The notes under the pieces are model-generated. The model was not told where the DNA came from. It saw only the letters and a list, made by a program, of their open reading frames with translations, and searched no databases. Below, one piece after another: positions 36,001 through 42,924 of a stretch of 64,000 nucleotides of DNA. The first letter of the stretch is position 1. The number at the start of each line of letters is the position of its first letter. Source of the DNA: Saccharina japonica (taxonomy: Eukaryota; Sar; Phaeophyceae; Laminariales; Laminariaceae); NCBI GenBank assembly GCA_008828725.1, contig MEHQ01003109.1:124001-188000 (forward strand), given 5' to 3'. The position numbers were made by a program, and so were the translations under genes.

Positions 36001-39000
36001 TATTCCACCTATTTGCTATCATATGTTTTCACCATGGGGCTATATACCTTCACCCTAACGGCAGGTGGTTGTGGACGCGTGTCAGCTGCGCTCGGAGGCC
36101 GAGAACATCCGCAACTACGCGGCTCTCGGATTCTTGACGCTCGTCACAGGGTCCAAGTTCTACTGCGGGCCGCCTTTCTGCGGGGCTGTTCTGTTTCCTC
36201 CCGCGGCCCTCGCAGAGCTGGAGGCGGGGCACGAGCACCTCCCGCCCGGTTTTCAGGATTACTTCACCCGGCACGAGGTATGATATTATTCTCCCTCTTT
36301 CGCTAAATTACTTAATCCCCACTATTAATAGCTCATATTCTTCTCCCTCTTTCGCTAAATTAATTAATCCCCACTAGCTCAAGTAGTTAATTAATTAATT
36401 ATTTTCATCTACCCCCATCCACACTACATATAGTATATATAGCTGTTGTTTTTTTTTTAACTTTTTAATATAGTATATGTATCTATACCGTTGGTGGAGC
36501 GGCTACGACGCCGGACGCCAGCGGTGGGGCGGGGGTCGTATACCTTGGGTACTCCATATCGTCTCCTAACTGTTTTTTTCTTTTTTTGTTGACACCATTA
36601 TACTAGGTATACTTAAGCATTAGCTCAACTCATTATTTATTGAATTTCACCCTCACCCTTACACCATGTAGTCCTGCACTATTACGGAGGACCATAGTAA
36701 ATAGGGAACCTACGGTACACAAAAACCTATATATTTACCTATTTTTACTAACAATATGTGGTCCTATTTACTATGGTCCTCCGTAACTGAGGTTTTCTCT
36801 GAGGGTTTATCTCTTAGGTTTTCCGTCTGCGGTAAATGCCAGACCACTACGCAAACAAAATCGCGAGTAGTGATGGGTTTCGACTTTTCGATATAGAAAT
36901 CACACCCTGGACAATAGCCTATTAGATGAGCCTATTGCTATTTCAATAGGTTGGGGTATTGCATATCGCTACCTATTGCTCCTGCAATAGGTATCATACA
37001 TTTCCTATCGGTACCTATTGCTTCCATCGATAGGTTCAGAGATAAGTGTACAATAGGCTATTGTACTGGGAGTGTACAATAGGCTATTGTACTGGGGATA
37101 TGCATATAGATATAGATATCCAGCACCAATTATATATCACTTTTGTCCGTAAACGTAAGCACGTTTTGGGTGTTGATGTAAACACCCAAACAGTCCTTAC
37201 TTTTCCGGACAGAGTGGTGTACTCGAATTGGGCCACTGGTTGGGTTCGTCCAATGCGCGTTTCCCCCCCCAAAACAAACTCAAGGAAGATTAGTGTAGTA
37301 GTGTGGCTAAATTGTGACCACATCATACCGATAGTACTGAAGTGATCGACGGTAGGAATATGTGTGTACCTAGGTGTCACATCATACTGCGGGCAGGATC
37401 TGTCACTCTCGAGTAATGTTACTAGCGCTTTCTCTTTCTTGCTCTGCCTTCCGATGCCGATGCAGTTGGATCCCCGCTACCCCACCTTGCGCTCCCGCCT
37501 CGCTGGGTGGGAAAACCGTGGACTTCTGCTGCGGTGGGCGAGTGCCTTGAACAATATGGAGGCCGTGAAGAGCATTCCTAAGGATAGGCTGGACGCCTTC
37601 GTTAGCAGGTAAGAAGCGGTCTGGTATGGTATGGTATGGTATAGTATGATATGGTATGGTATGGTATGGTGTGTGATGGTATGGTAGGGCAGGGTAGGGT
37701 AGGGTATGGTGTGGTGTAGTATGGTATGGTAGGTGAGGGCAGACCGTATCCCCAAGGATATGCTGGATGCCTTCGTTAGCAGGCAAGGAAACGCATACCG
37801 GTATATGACATGGTATGGTATGGTAAACAGGCGAAAAACATCCCCAAGGATAAGCTGGACGCCTTCGTTAGCAGGAAAAACCTGGTCTGGTCTGGTCTGG
37901 TATGGTGTGGTGGAGTATGGTATGGTATGATATGGTATAGTATGGTATGATAAACAAGCAAAAAACTCCCCCAAGGATAGGCTGGACGCCTTCGTTAGCA
38001 AGCAAGAACTAAGATGGTATGGTATGGTATGGTATGCTACGGTATTGTATGGTATAGTAGGGTAGGGTAGGGTATGATAGGGTAGGGTATTGTATGCATA
38101 GTATGGTATGGTATCGTATGGACGCCTTCGTAAGCAGGGAAGAAACGAAATGGGCGGGAAAACAAACGCTTCTATTTATTTACCCGGTATTACTTACGGT
38201 ACGAACCTTCCCTTTTTGATCAGTTAGGAGTTGCGAGGGGTCCAAGAGCTTAAAAGTTGCGCTAGCATCAACTCCCACCAGTTTATTTTTCTGTAGTGAC
38301 GCTTGAAGGGTGCTTCCCCGAGTGTATCTGTCTCTCAAAAACCAAATTTTATGCAATTGAACCACCTACTAAACGGCTACGCGCCCGAAAGTACCGGTAT
38401 ATTATTTATACCAACCCCGTTGGGGCTTGAAGGCATGCCTTAACGGGGGAAAAGTGCCGAAAACAAATTGAAGATAAACTACAGCATCGGTCCCGCGAAA
38501 CAGCCCGGGCTGCTAGTAGGGGGTGTACCCGACCTATCGTAGAATGCGAGGGTGTCTCCGAAACACACGCCGCATGACGCTACAACCGTTCTGCTACCCG
38601 GTCTCACTTGGCGGTTCAATGGTTGACAACACTGGACCGCACCTGACACAGTTTTCGTTTTCGTCGCTACACTTAGGGCCCCACAGGGTTTCCAAGTGGC
38701 TACCAAAGGGTTACCAAGTGGCTACCAACCAAAGGGTTACCGGAGGGTTTACCAAAGGGTTTTGCCAAAGAGTTTTAACAGCATGTTTTTCTTCCCGTCC
38801 GGCCGCCGTCAGGTGGGTATCGGAGGTGCGCGACAGCGTCCAAGACAAGTGGCCTTACCTCAGCCTGCTGCCGGAGCAGAGGGGTGTGCAGCCGTGCAGG
38901 GCGGTGGGCGGGGTGAACACGGTGGTGCCTCTCGTGATCCGCGTTCCAAAACTATCCGAAGGGCCCGACGGAAACCCCGAGATGGCTCTGGGATATGACG

Positions 39001-42000
39001 TGAGTGGCGTAACCTCGGTTTCAGTCAGCCCTTTCACCAACAGAAATGCTCGGCTTAGCCCCTAGGGTCCGCCAGCCTATGAGCCCCCTGATGAGCGCCT
39101 CCACCAATAGACCTAGGCCCCACCAATAGAAAACCCGGGTTCAGCCCGTGCGCCAACAGAAACGCCCCTGATTCAATGCCTCCGCCATCAGAAATTCCCT
39201 GCCCAGCCCCCTCACCAATAGAAAAGCTCGGTTTGGCTCCTCTACCGGTAGAAGAGCCCAGCTCGGTTCGGCCTCTCCTCGAGTAGAAAATCCCCCGGTT
39301 CAGCCCCCCCTTCAGTAGAAAAGCTCACTTCGGTCCCTTCTCTAACAAAAAACTCGCTTCGGTCCCCCTCCACCACTAGAAAAAGGTCGGGGGGGGGGGG
39401 GAGTGGGGGGGGGTGACATCGAAGGGGCTTGAGGGGGTTGTTTCAGCGCTGTGTTACCCGTACCAGCATGATTATTACGGCGAAAACCCGACTCACCATG
39501 GTAATGAATAGCGTTGTGAAATTGTAACGACGCTCCTGCTTACTGTGCCCACACGCCACACCAGGACCTCCGGCTGTTCCATCGCCTTCTGTCGGAGGAC
39601 ATCAGCAGGCTTCTTCCGCAAGGTAGGTCGCGCAGATATGTGCTCATATCCTATCCTATCCGAGAAGCCTGGGAAATTCTTGTTGATGTTGTTGTTGTTG
39701 TTGTTTTCGTTCTCCTGAATACCCATTTATTGTTGTTGGTCTCATGTTAACTCGTTGCCATATTCTAGCCCGAGTTTCCCACGAGAAGACGCCGGGTACC
39801 TTGTATCCCCTCTTGTGTCATATTCGACGATTCGACGACTTCCATCTGACTGGTCGCGAAAAATTACACACCAATCGATAGCGTATCGATGGACATGCAG
39901 GACGTGCAACCAACCCCCTATCCAACCCAACGACCTTTCCTCCGCCCCCTCCCCCCTCCCCAGACTTGGCTGTGGGAGACCGCGCGTCGGCTCGTCTTCG
40001 CGTGCTGTTTGGCCAGCCGGTTAAGCTCGGCGGGGCGAGCTTTGGCGTAGTGCGCATCGCTCTCGGTGCTGACATGCTCATCGATACCTTCTGCGGCGGT
40101 AACCCTCCGACTACGTCAGCGGGGAGTGGCGGCTGCAACGGCGACGATGCTGTTATTGAGCAGAACGGTGGCATAGATCGGCTCCTTGCGCAGGTGAGAG
40201 ACCGAATTTTCGGCAGGTTTCGGCCAAACCTCGGCTAAACTTCGGCCATCATGCCTTATTGTTTCTCCATTAACTACGGCAGATAGTGCCTTTGGTTTTA
40301 TTCTTCTTTTCGGGAATATTTATGAGTTGTCAACGTTGAAGCTTATGCTGCACATTGTCGGAGGGCAAACACAATAACAATATTAACAGTAATAATAGAT
40401 AGCGCCTTTTCCACTTTCTCACCTATAGCCTTTAGTCTCATTTCGTCCAAGGGGTGATAGTGTGCAAGGGCGTGATATATAATACATATAGAATATATAG
40501 AATATATAATATATATATAAATACATATGCACATATACACAACCCCGTAACGGAACACCGTGGTGTGATTGAGCAATAACTCGCCTCTTTAACTAGTTAC
40601 CTATTTACTGCAAAAATGACTCAACTCTAGTTCTAAGTAGTTCGGCCCCAAACCGTGGGTGTAGAGGTGTAATGTTATAAGACCCCAAGTCCAAGCAGTG
40701 TATCCCCTAATTGAGAGTTTAGTTAATGGAAGGCTTGCCCCTTTTGCGACTTCGGAGTCGAAAAACAGAGACTAAAATAGAGCCTATTAGCTACGTACGG
40801 TAGCATCGGCCGCACGAAGCAGCCCGGGCTGCTGGGGTATAGTAGGGGATGGCAATTTTAGTGCCTAGACGACAACAGCGCAAGGGATCGTGCGATACAC
40901 GCGCAAGCTTGGTGGCATTTTGTCCTCCTGCGTTCTCATCCTGCTACACTAAGCAGTTTATATACCACATATACTTTCATCATTTGTTTGGCTGAATTAT
41001 GCAACCTGATCTCCGAAAGGGCTGGCATCGAGACATTCGTGTAGATCGTACATATTTACGAGGAATCGTATACATTGTTTCACCTCCATCGAGGGGTCGT
41101 GTTAGTGATAGCCACTTTGCTACACAGCAGTAGCCAGTATCTTACCGAGTCGATGATCGCTATAAAGTCGCCTGTAGCGAGCAAACCACAGCAGCACAAG
41201 CAGGTGATATGTCAAATACCGAATTAGTCCGAGTATATAGTGCATATACGAGATACAATCAAAGCGTCGTTTCGTGTATAGATTATTCAGAGTATCGGGA
41301 ACCCCCAAAATGATATCGGTGAACGAGGGCCACGGTTCTTCGGGTTTGTGTTTTGTCCTAGGGTCTCCGTGTTTATTTTTTATTTATTTTGAGCTGTGAC
41401 AAGCGTGCTCTCCTCGTGCACTCTCTCCGTCCTCTTCTTTTCCTCGTCCTGTCCTCTTGGATACCACCGACAATCAATACAACCAGCCTTAGAGCGCCAT
41501 TTAACTCATCGATTCTCCAGAACTGAAGCTCGTGCAACCATTTGGCTTGACTCTTGCCTCCTGTGGACTGTCTGGCGTACATCAGCAGTCGCTCCACCAC
41601 ACGCCTCATACGGAGATCCTGCCAATAGGTTATGAGCCTCATATGTAAAGCACTCTAATAATGTAATCTTAGGATAGATTAAGCTGATGGCGGGAAATTG
41701 GTGCCCAGTTGCCGTGAACATTCGTATACATGTCTCGGAAACCAAAAGTAACTTGTAAGCTGTTGCGATGCGCTCTACGCGAAGCTGCACTGTACTGGTA
41801 GTCTCTACTGGACATTGATCGCGACAAAATTATCCTCAACTGAGGTATTGCCCAAAAACATGTTTCGTACGTATACAGATACTATTAAATAGTGGGTGTG
41901 AAATAATTGACATTTTTTTTTGTTGGAGACGATGAATGTATGGCACGTGGTAGGCTGTTGATGCCTATTTCCTGACTTGCTCATCACTTTTTCGTTTGGC

Positions 42001-42924
42001 TCGGGCCTATATATCTGTTTTGTTCTCCGCGCGGCTCCGCTTGGCAGGACCGACTTGCCGTGAATAAGTGCACCCTCATGGCTCGTCACTGGCACGCGCT
42101 CAAGGCCGCCGCCACTGGAACTCCACCCACCCCACCGACAGGTGCGTACGCGCGAGAGATACGTTAACAACGGTTACCGATATATGTAGGTCATCTCTTG
42201 ACAGGCAACCGATCAACATTTTTTTTTATCCTTACAGTTTGCTCTCATAACCTCTATCATACGCGCTCTCTTGCTTTGGGTCCACTGAAAAACAAAACGA
42301 ATGGTCCAGGAGTGCGAACGTTTCAACCATACCAGGTATATACCAAGTTTGTATAAGGATTAAGGCTAATGCGATAATGATTTCCCTGGGCTGGGTAATC
42401 GACCGATCTTTTACCCCCATAACTCAGTAGGTAAAACCTTCACATTTGACGTCGTCGAGGACACGGGTTCGAATCTCACTTCGAACGTTTCTTTGATAGA
42501 AACCCTTGCGCGTGCGTCCCTCAAAGACACGTCTCCCTGGTTCCCCAGGTATTGAAACCAAGCAGGTATGTCAACGTACGGCCGTATATGGTACCGGCGT
42601 CCCAAATATCCCGCCGTTCAGAGGGGGGGAGAGTGTTATAAGGATTACCCTGGGCTGGGTAGTCGATCGATCTTGTACCCCGATAGCTCAGTAGGGAACA
42701 CCTTCACACTAAGCACACTAATGTCCCTAGCGGCCTGCCCGCCGTCCCCGCTATTGTTTTCGACGCGTGTATCGTACTCTGCAGCAGTAGCAGTCAGGCC
42801 CAAGACCGAGCATTTCATAGAGGTGCTATCCACCACGATTAAGAGCATGGGCAAGGACGATCTCATCCTGCTGGAAAGCCTGGTCACAGCGCGTCAACAA
42901 GAGCTGCACTTGGCGAGAGGATGA
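20877..42924 (+). CDS. PLP-dependent fold-type-I (aminotransferase class V-like) protein, 20 exons
   Basis: I assembled 20 exons whose phases all close, giving about 965 residues: 20877-21032, 21506-21714, 22182-22310, 23574-23694, 24252-24317, 25048-25170, 25597-25700, 26045-26225, 27083-27234, 28882-29113, 31578-31712, 33865-33959, 34444-34582, 36065-36277, 37466-37608, 38813-38999, 39565-39622, 39964-40193, 42048-42141, 42794-42924. Residues 1-50 are Arg/Ser/Ala-rich and lack acidic residues, like a mitochondrial or plastid targeting peptide. From about residue 364 the order is a DDRITVPYRAGKTTNKYHC start, a small-domain helix, a beta core with VVVVHFVAGSKTG, VVVDACQLR (Asp618, expected to hold the pyridine nitrogen), TGSKFYCGPPFCGA (Lys645, expected Schiff-base lysine), and GQPVKLG...GADMLID in the C-terminal domain. 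This matches an uncharacterised PLP family I recall from bacteria and algae; substrate unknown. Exons 1-3 are less certain than 4-20. The start at 20877 could instead be 20895 or 20898. Confidence 0.8.
21506..21714 (+). CDS. PLP gene exon 2, low complexity
   Basis: The exon follows a GGCAG acceptor and ends before gtaggt. It encodes a polar linker with a glutamine run, HHEDDDDEL and SVGPERSRMPS. The phase fits exons 1 and 3. No domain is recognised; likely a disordered linker. Confidence 0.5.
22182..22310 (+). CDS. PLP gene exon 3
   Basis: It begins with a Ser/Thr run encoded by AGC/ACC triplets, then GFIAGIRPIEHESRSQLLSA. Three donors are possible (22294, 22307, 22311). Only the last, GTATGC at 22311, closes the frame onto exon 4. 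Confidence 0.4.
23574..23694 (+). CDS. PLP gene exon 4
   Basis: It follows GACAACAG and ends before gtaagt. It encodes MCMVDTTSQLESAAPELLPL and YGRQLPEELARDVNFGG. An upstream acceptor at 23446 would add a hydrophobic segment, but that DNA is a degenerate ATCTGGTGATC repeat and looks intronic. Confidence 0.65.
23896..24008. mobile_element. Family A MITE, copy 4
   Basis: It reads TTTACAGAGGGCCATAGTAA at the left and ACTATGGTCCCCCGTAAT at the right, with a short internal duplication TTTACTAGTATTTACTA near the right end. It is in intron 4 of the PLP gene. Confidence 0.8.
24010..24230. repeat. Degenerate TCATACTGN tandem repeat
   Basis: A 9-base motif (TCATAATGG, TCATACTGA and similar) is repeated about 20 times and runs to within about 20 bases of the acceptor of exon 5. 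It translates to runs of His and Thr or Ile and Leu on all frames and is not coding. Confidence 0.75.
24252..24317 (+). CDS. PLP gene exon 5
   Basis: This exon has 22 codons, TLARVKLCEELDHASLNEAC then QK, acceptor CCCAG, donor gtgcgg, phase 0 at both ends. It is predicted helical. Confidence 0.7.
25048..25170 (+). CDS. PLP gene exon 6
   Basis: This exon has 41 codons, AMSGLPEAAAIALESLLCLQ then KLSYLSTKTPRALKEYTHSR, acceptor CTTAG, donor gtgagg, phase 0 at both ends. It is predicted helical. Confidence 0.7.
25185..25335. repeat. Three-copy tandem repeat in intron 6
   Basis: TTGCTGAGACACC, TTGCTGAGACGTT and TTGATGAGACTTT each begin a unit of about 60 bases ending CTGTCGCCT or CTGCTGCCT. Confidence 0.7.
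25597..25700 (+). CDS. PLP gene exon 7
   Basis: It encodes VEDEPTSLSDAGKLTSCLLK and CMLHVVKATVILKTG, acceptor AGCCAG, donor gtatct, leaving in phase 2. The frame is closed by exon 8 at 26045 with an AAG acceptor. Confidence 0.65.
26045..26225 (+). CDS. PLP gene exon 8
   Basis: It encodes RRVEAALLAHLSTEESF, LPMLADHLNLTLREEDPQTW and VETVFNRAHPWA, donor gtgagc, phase 0 out. It is the last exon before the recognisable PLP fold. Confidence 0.7.
26597..26773. repeat. Interspersed repeat F, copy 1
   Basis: CTTTCTCCTTCCTAGTCGTA, ACTCAGATCCGGGGTCACGA and CATTTTTATCGCGAGAAGAT recur in the same order at 29330-29505. Both copies lie in PLP-gene introns. Confidence 0.7.
26820..26905 (-). repeat. tRNA-like sequence, probable SINE head
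   Basis: On the minus strand it reads CCCCGGTGGGCTAGCAGGTA, then GAGGGTTCGAGTCTCCG, a good RNA polymerase III B box, with an A-box-like GGGCTAGCAGG upstream at tRNA spacing. The stems do not form a standard cloverleaf, so I do not call a tRNA gene. Confidence 0.45.
27083..27234 (+). CDS. PLP gene exon 9, start of the PLP domain
   Basis: It encodes LLAEGCDDRITVPYRAGKTT, NKYHCSPVPTPEVV and then a serine-rich stretch to a split Arg codon; acceptor GGCAG, donor gtgagc. The D-x-R-I...NKY-x-C-x-P-x-P pattern followed by a Ser/Thr-rich turn matches the N-terminus of a PLP family I recall from proteobacteria. An alternative donor at 27197 would drop the serine stretch. Confidence 0.7.
27291..27830 (+). 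repeat. Family D repeat, copy 1
   Basis: After a G tract, GTCGTATGACCATAGACCCT, CATCCCTACAATGCC and GGGCGAGTCGCAT recur as in the other copies. The unit continues through CTGGTGTGGCCACTTCC and a hairpin TTGTGCGGGGC...CCCCGCACAA to GGTTGTCTAGCTCACGCAG. Confidence 0.8.
27843..28060 (+). repeat. Family D repeat, truncated copies
   Basis: Two short restarts of the D unit (GGGGGGG, then GTGCACGGCCGTAGTCGTAT) follow an AT palindrome (TATAAATATATCATAAGTAT...). The second breaks off after GACCATAGACC. Confidence 0.7.
28208..28565. repeat. Long hairpin, arms about 175 bases
   Basis: The left arm runs from ACAACACCCCTCCTGGGGG to GGGCGGGCTATCTTAC, and the right arm reads back from GATAAGATAGCTCGCCCCC to CCAGGAGGCGTGTTGT, around a loop of only a few bases. 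The arms are closely matched with small differences. It lies in PLP-gene intron 9. No coding capacity. Confidence 0.9.
28882..29113 (+). CDS. PLP gene exon 10
   Basis: It encodes RAFDSADSTRRELLQHWALK, PSAWRQRKSAG, an acidic Glu/Gly-rich insert of about 25 residues, then HMSDIRRRLLGVLGMDDNTA; acceptor CGTCAG, donor gtatga. The first part is the helix that follows the Ser/Thr turn in this family. The purine-rich insert is probably an expanded loop. Confidence 0.75.
29330..29505. repeat. Interspersed repeat F, copy 2
   Basis: This is the same sequence as 26597-26773 with small changes (GTTGTAACTCAGATCTGGGG, TTTTTATCGCGAGAAGATTT). The two copies lie about 2.7 kb apart in adjacent introns. Confidence 0.7.
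30370..30800. repeat. Degenerate repeat of about 30-60 bases in intron 10
   Basis: Phrases such as GATGACCTGTTAGGCTAA, GCATAACCTGATAAGCTAAG and ATAACCTGTTAGACTGCTTA recur with drift. Confidence 0.55.
31008..31412. repeat. 11-base minisatellite CTCTTGGCTAG
   Basis: About 36 tandem copies of CTCTTGGCTAG and variants (CTCTTGGTTAG, CTCTTGGCTTT, CTCTTGACTAA). A block of variants is repeated in the same order in the first and second halves, so a higher-order duplication of about 180 bases occurred. Confidence 0.9.
31578..31712 (+). CDS. PLP gene exon 11
   Basis: This exon has 45 codons, acceptor TTTTCAG, donor gtaaga, phase 0 at both ends. It encodes DGDGPAVTSIVVAAGEVGSG, a Gly/Ala turn and HFSELTPRGVPGYPEHN. 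In fold-type-I enzymes this corresponds to the strand and loop early in the large domain. Confidence 0.75.
31745..32215 (+). repeat. Family D repeat, two truncated copies
   Basis: One partial D unit is at 31745-31855 and a longer one at 31950-32215, ending in CTGGTGTGGCCACTTCC. A block GCATCCCTTTCGAAACGG lies between them, as it does (inverted) at 52425-52450. Confidence 0.75.
32679..32791. mobile_element. Family A MITE, copy 5
   Basis: It reads GACGGGGGAGCATAGTTAAT at the left and CAATAGGGTCCTCCGCA at the right, with ATATATTAGC in the centre. It is more diverged than the other short copies. Confidence 0.75.
33365..33425. repeat. CAGATCATA microsatellite
   Basis: Six or so copies of CATACAGAT. 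A shorter relative occurs at 23365-23390. Confidence 0.8.
33653..33756. mobile_element. Family A MITE, copy 6
   Basis: Ends TTACGGAGGACCATAGTAAA and TTTACTATGGCCCTCTGTAA are a near-perfect inverted pair. Confidence 0.85.
33865..33959 (+). CDS. PLP gene exon 12
   Basis: It encodes VKGMTAGDVVVTQIKTRSKS and GAFLPCEKVVT plus two bases of a split Ser codon; acceptor CTCCAG, donor gtgaga. It sits between two family A MITEs, one starting 10 bases after the exon. Confidence 0.8.
33969..34071. mobile_element. Family A MITE, copy 7
   Basis: It begins TACGGAGGACCATAGTAAAT only 10 bases after the end of exon 12 and ends CTATGTTCCCCCGTA. The splice donor gtgagat lies just outside the element. Confidence 0.85.
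34444..34582 (+). CDS. PLP gene exon 13
   Basis: It encodes AVHKAMASSSTSVVVVHFVA, GSKTGICSPSIDTLTKL and QHQYGERLL; acceptor CACAAG, donor gtgagc. VVVVHFVAGSKTG is the central strand-loop of the large domain, and the YG..L strand leads into the Asp-bearing strand of the next exon. Confidence 0.85.
34695..34910. repeat. Minisatellite ATCTAACGGATAA
   Basis: About 14 copies of a 12-19-base unit (ATCTAACGGATAAT, GATCTAACGGATA) fill part of intron 13. Confidence 0.85.
35057..35474. mobile_element. Family A-like MITE, copy 8, split by a family B insertion
   Basis: The left half TACGGGGGAACACAGTAATC...TTTTTGTGTACGTGATGGG and the right half TTTTAGTGTGCGTGATGGG...GATGGTCCCCCGTA belong to one A-like element (variant with TAATCAGGACC instead of TAAATAGGACC). 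They are separated by a complete family B element at 35137-35417. Confidence 0.75.
35137..35417. mobile_element. Family B element, copy 4, nested in family A
   Basis: It begins GCGCATGCAACGGTAGAAG and ends CTCTAACGTAGCACCCGTC. It holds ATTCAGAAAACGTTTCAGCC and CGATGAACAATCCCATGGCC. It is inverted relative to copies 1 and 2. Confidence 0.7.
36065..36277 (+). CDS. PLP gene exon 14, active-site exon
   Basis: This exon has 71 codons with acceptor ACGGCAG and donor gtatga. It opens with VVVDACQLRS (Asp expected to contact the pyridine nitrogen) and continues NYAALGFLTLVTGSKFYC, where the AAG at 36155-36157 is the expected Schiff-base lysine, then GPPFCGAVLFPPAAL and LPPGFQDYFTRHE. The spacing of about 27 residues between Asp and Lys suits fold-type-I enzymes. 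Key residues are intact. Confidence 0.9.
36683..36785. mobile_element. Family A MITE, copy 9
   Basis: Ends TACGGAGGACCATAGTAAAT and TTTACTATGGTCCTCCGTA are perfect or nearly so; centre CCTATATATTTACC. Confidence 0.9.
36900..37105. repeat. Inverted relative of the 880-2010 satellite
   Basis: CCTATTGAAATAGCAATAGG-type sequence, GGTTGGGGTATTGCATATCG, TAGGTATCATACATTTCCTA and AGTGTACAATAGGCTATTGT match the 1840-2010 part of the first satellite in reverse complement. Confidence 0.75.
37466..37608 (+). CDS. PLP gene exon 15
   Basis: It encodes LDPRYPTLRSRLAGWENRGL, LLRWASALNNMEAVKSI and PKDRLDAFVS plus two bases; acceptor ATGCAG, donor gtaaga. The WENRGLLLRW helix is the start of the C-terminal small domain. 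Its last ~35 bases are repeated downstream. Confidence 0.85.
37573..38150 (+). repeat. Minisatellite that repeats the end of exon 15 with its donor
   Basis: TATGG-type pentamers (TATGGTATGG, TAGGGTAGGG) are interrupted by copies of CCAAGGATARGCTGGACGCC followed by TTCGTTAGCAG. These copies end near 37783, 37874, 38000 and 38140. The donor is gtaaga in the exon itself and gcaagg, gaaaaa, gcaaga and ggaaga in the copies. Confidence 0.9.
38813..38999 (+). CDS. PLP gene exon 16
   Basis: It encodes WVSEVRDSVQDKWPYLSLLP, a turn, GGVNTVVPLVIRVPKLSEG and DGNPEMALGYD; acceptor CGTCAG, donor gtgagt. It forms strands of the C-terminal domain. Confidence 0.85.
39005..39385. repeat. Minisatellite in intron 16, unit about 40 bases
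   Basis: CTCACCAATAGAAAAGCTCG, CTTCAGTAGAAAAGCTCACT and CTCCACCACTAGAAAAAGG are examples of a unit of the form CCTC-ACCA-TAGAAA-CTCGGTTCAG repeated about nine times. It ends in a G-rich tract at 39390-39410. Confidence 0.7.
39565..39622 (+). CDS. PLP gene exon 17
   Basis: This 19-codon micro-exon encodes DLRLFHRLLSEDISRLLPQ; acceptor CACCAG, donor gtaggt, leaving in phase 1. The split GAC codon is completed by exon 18. Confidence 0.8.
39964..40193 (+). CDS. PLP gene exon 18
   Basis: It encodes LAVGDRASARLRVLFGQPVK, LGGASFGVVRIALGADMLID, a Gly/Ser-rich loop and AVIEQNGGIDRLLAQ; acceptor CCCCAG, donor gtgaga. GQPVKLG and R-I-A-x-GAD match the C-terminal domain of the recalled family. Confidence 0.85.
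42048..42141 (+). CDS. PLP gene exon 19
   Basis: It encodes DRLAVNKCTLMARHWHALKA and a Pro/Thr-rich end; acceptor TGGCAG, donor gtgcgt, leaving in phase 1. It continues the C-terminal helix of exon 18. Confidence 0.75.
42352..42492 (+). repeat. tRNA-derived SINE-like sequence, copy 1
   Basis: CCCTGGGCTGGGTAATCGAC leads into CCCCATAACTCAGTAGG (A-box-like) and, 50 bases on, ACGGGTTCGAATCTCAC (B box). The tRNA-like part lacks proper acceptor and T stems. It lies in intron 19. Confidence 0.5.
42632..42725 (+). repeat. tRNA-derived SINE-like sequence, copy 2
   Basis: ATAAGGATTACCCTGGGCTG, GTCGATCGATCTTGTACC and CCCGATAGCTCAGTAGGG match copy 1, with a better A box. It is cut off before the B box. 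Confidence 0.5.
42794..42924 (+). CDS. PLP gene terminal exon 20
   Basis: It encodes RPKTEHFIEVLSTTIKSMGK, DDLILLESLVTARQ and QELHLARG, then TGA; acceptor GTAGCAG. The split codon joins exactly to exon 19. A final amphipathic helix closes the protein. Confidence 0.75.

Noticed and set aside
37603-38100. Minus-strand frames of Tyr-His-Thr-Ile-Pro repeats up to 174 codons
   Set aside because: They are translations of the TATGG pentamer array.
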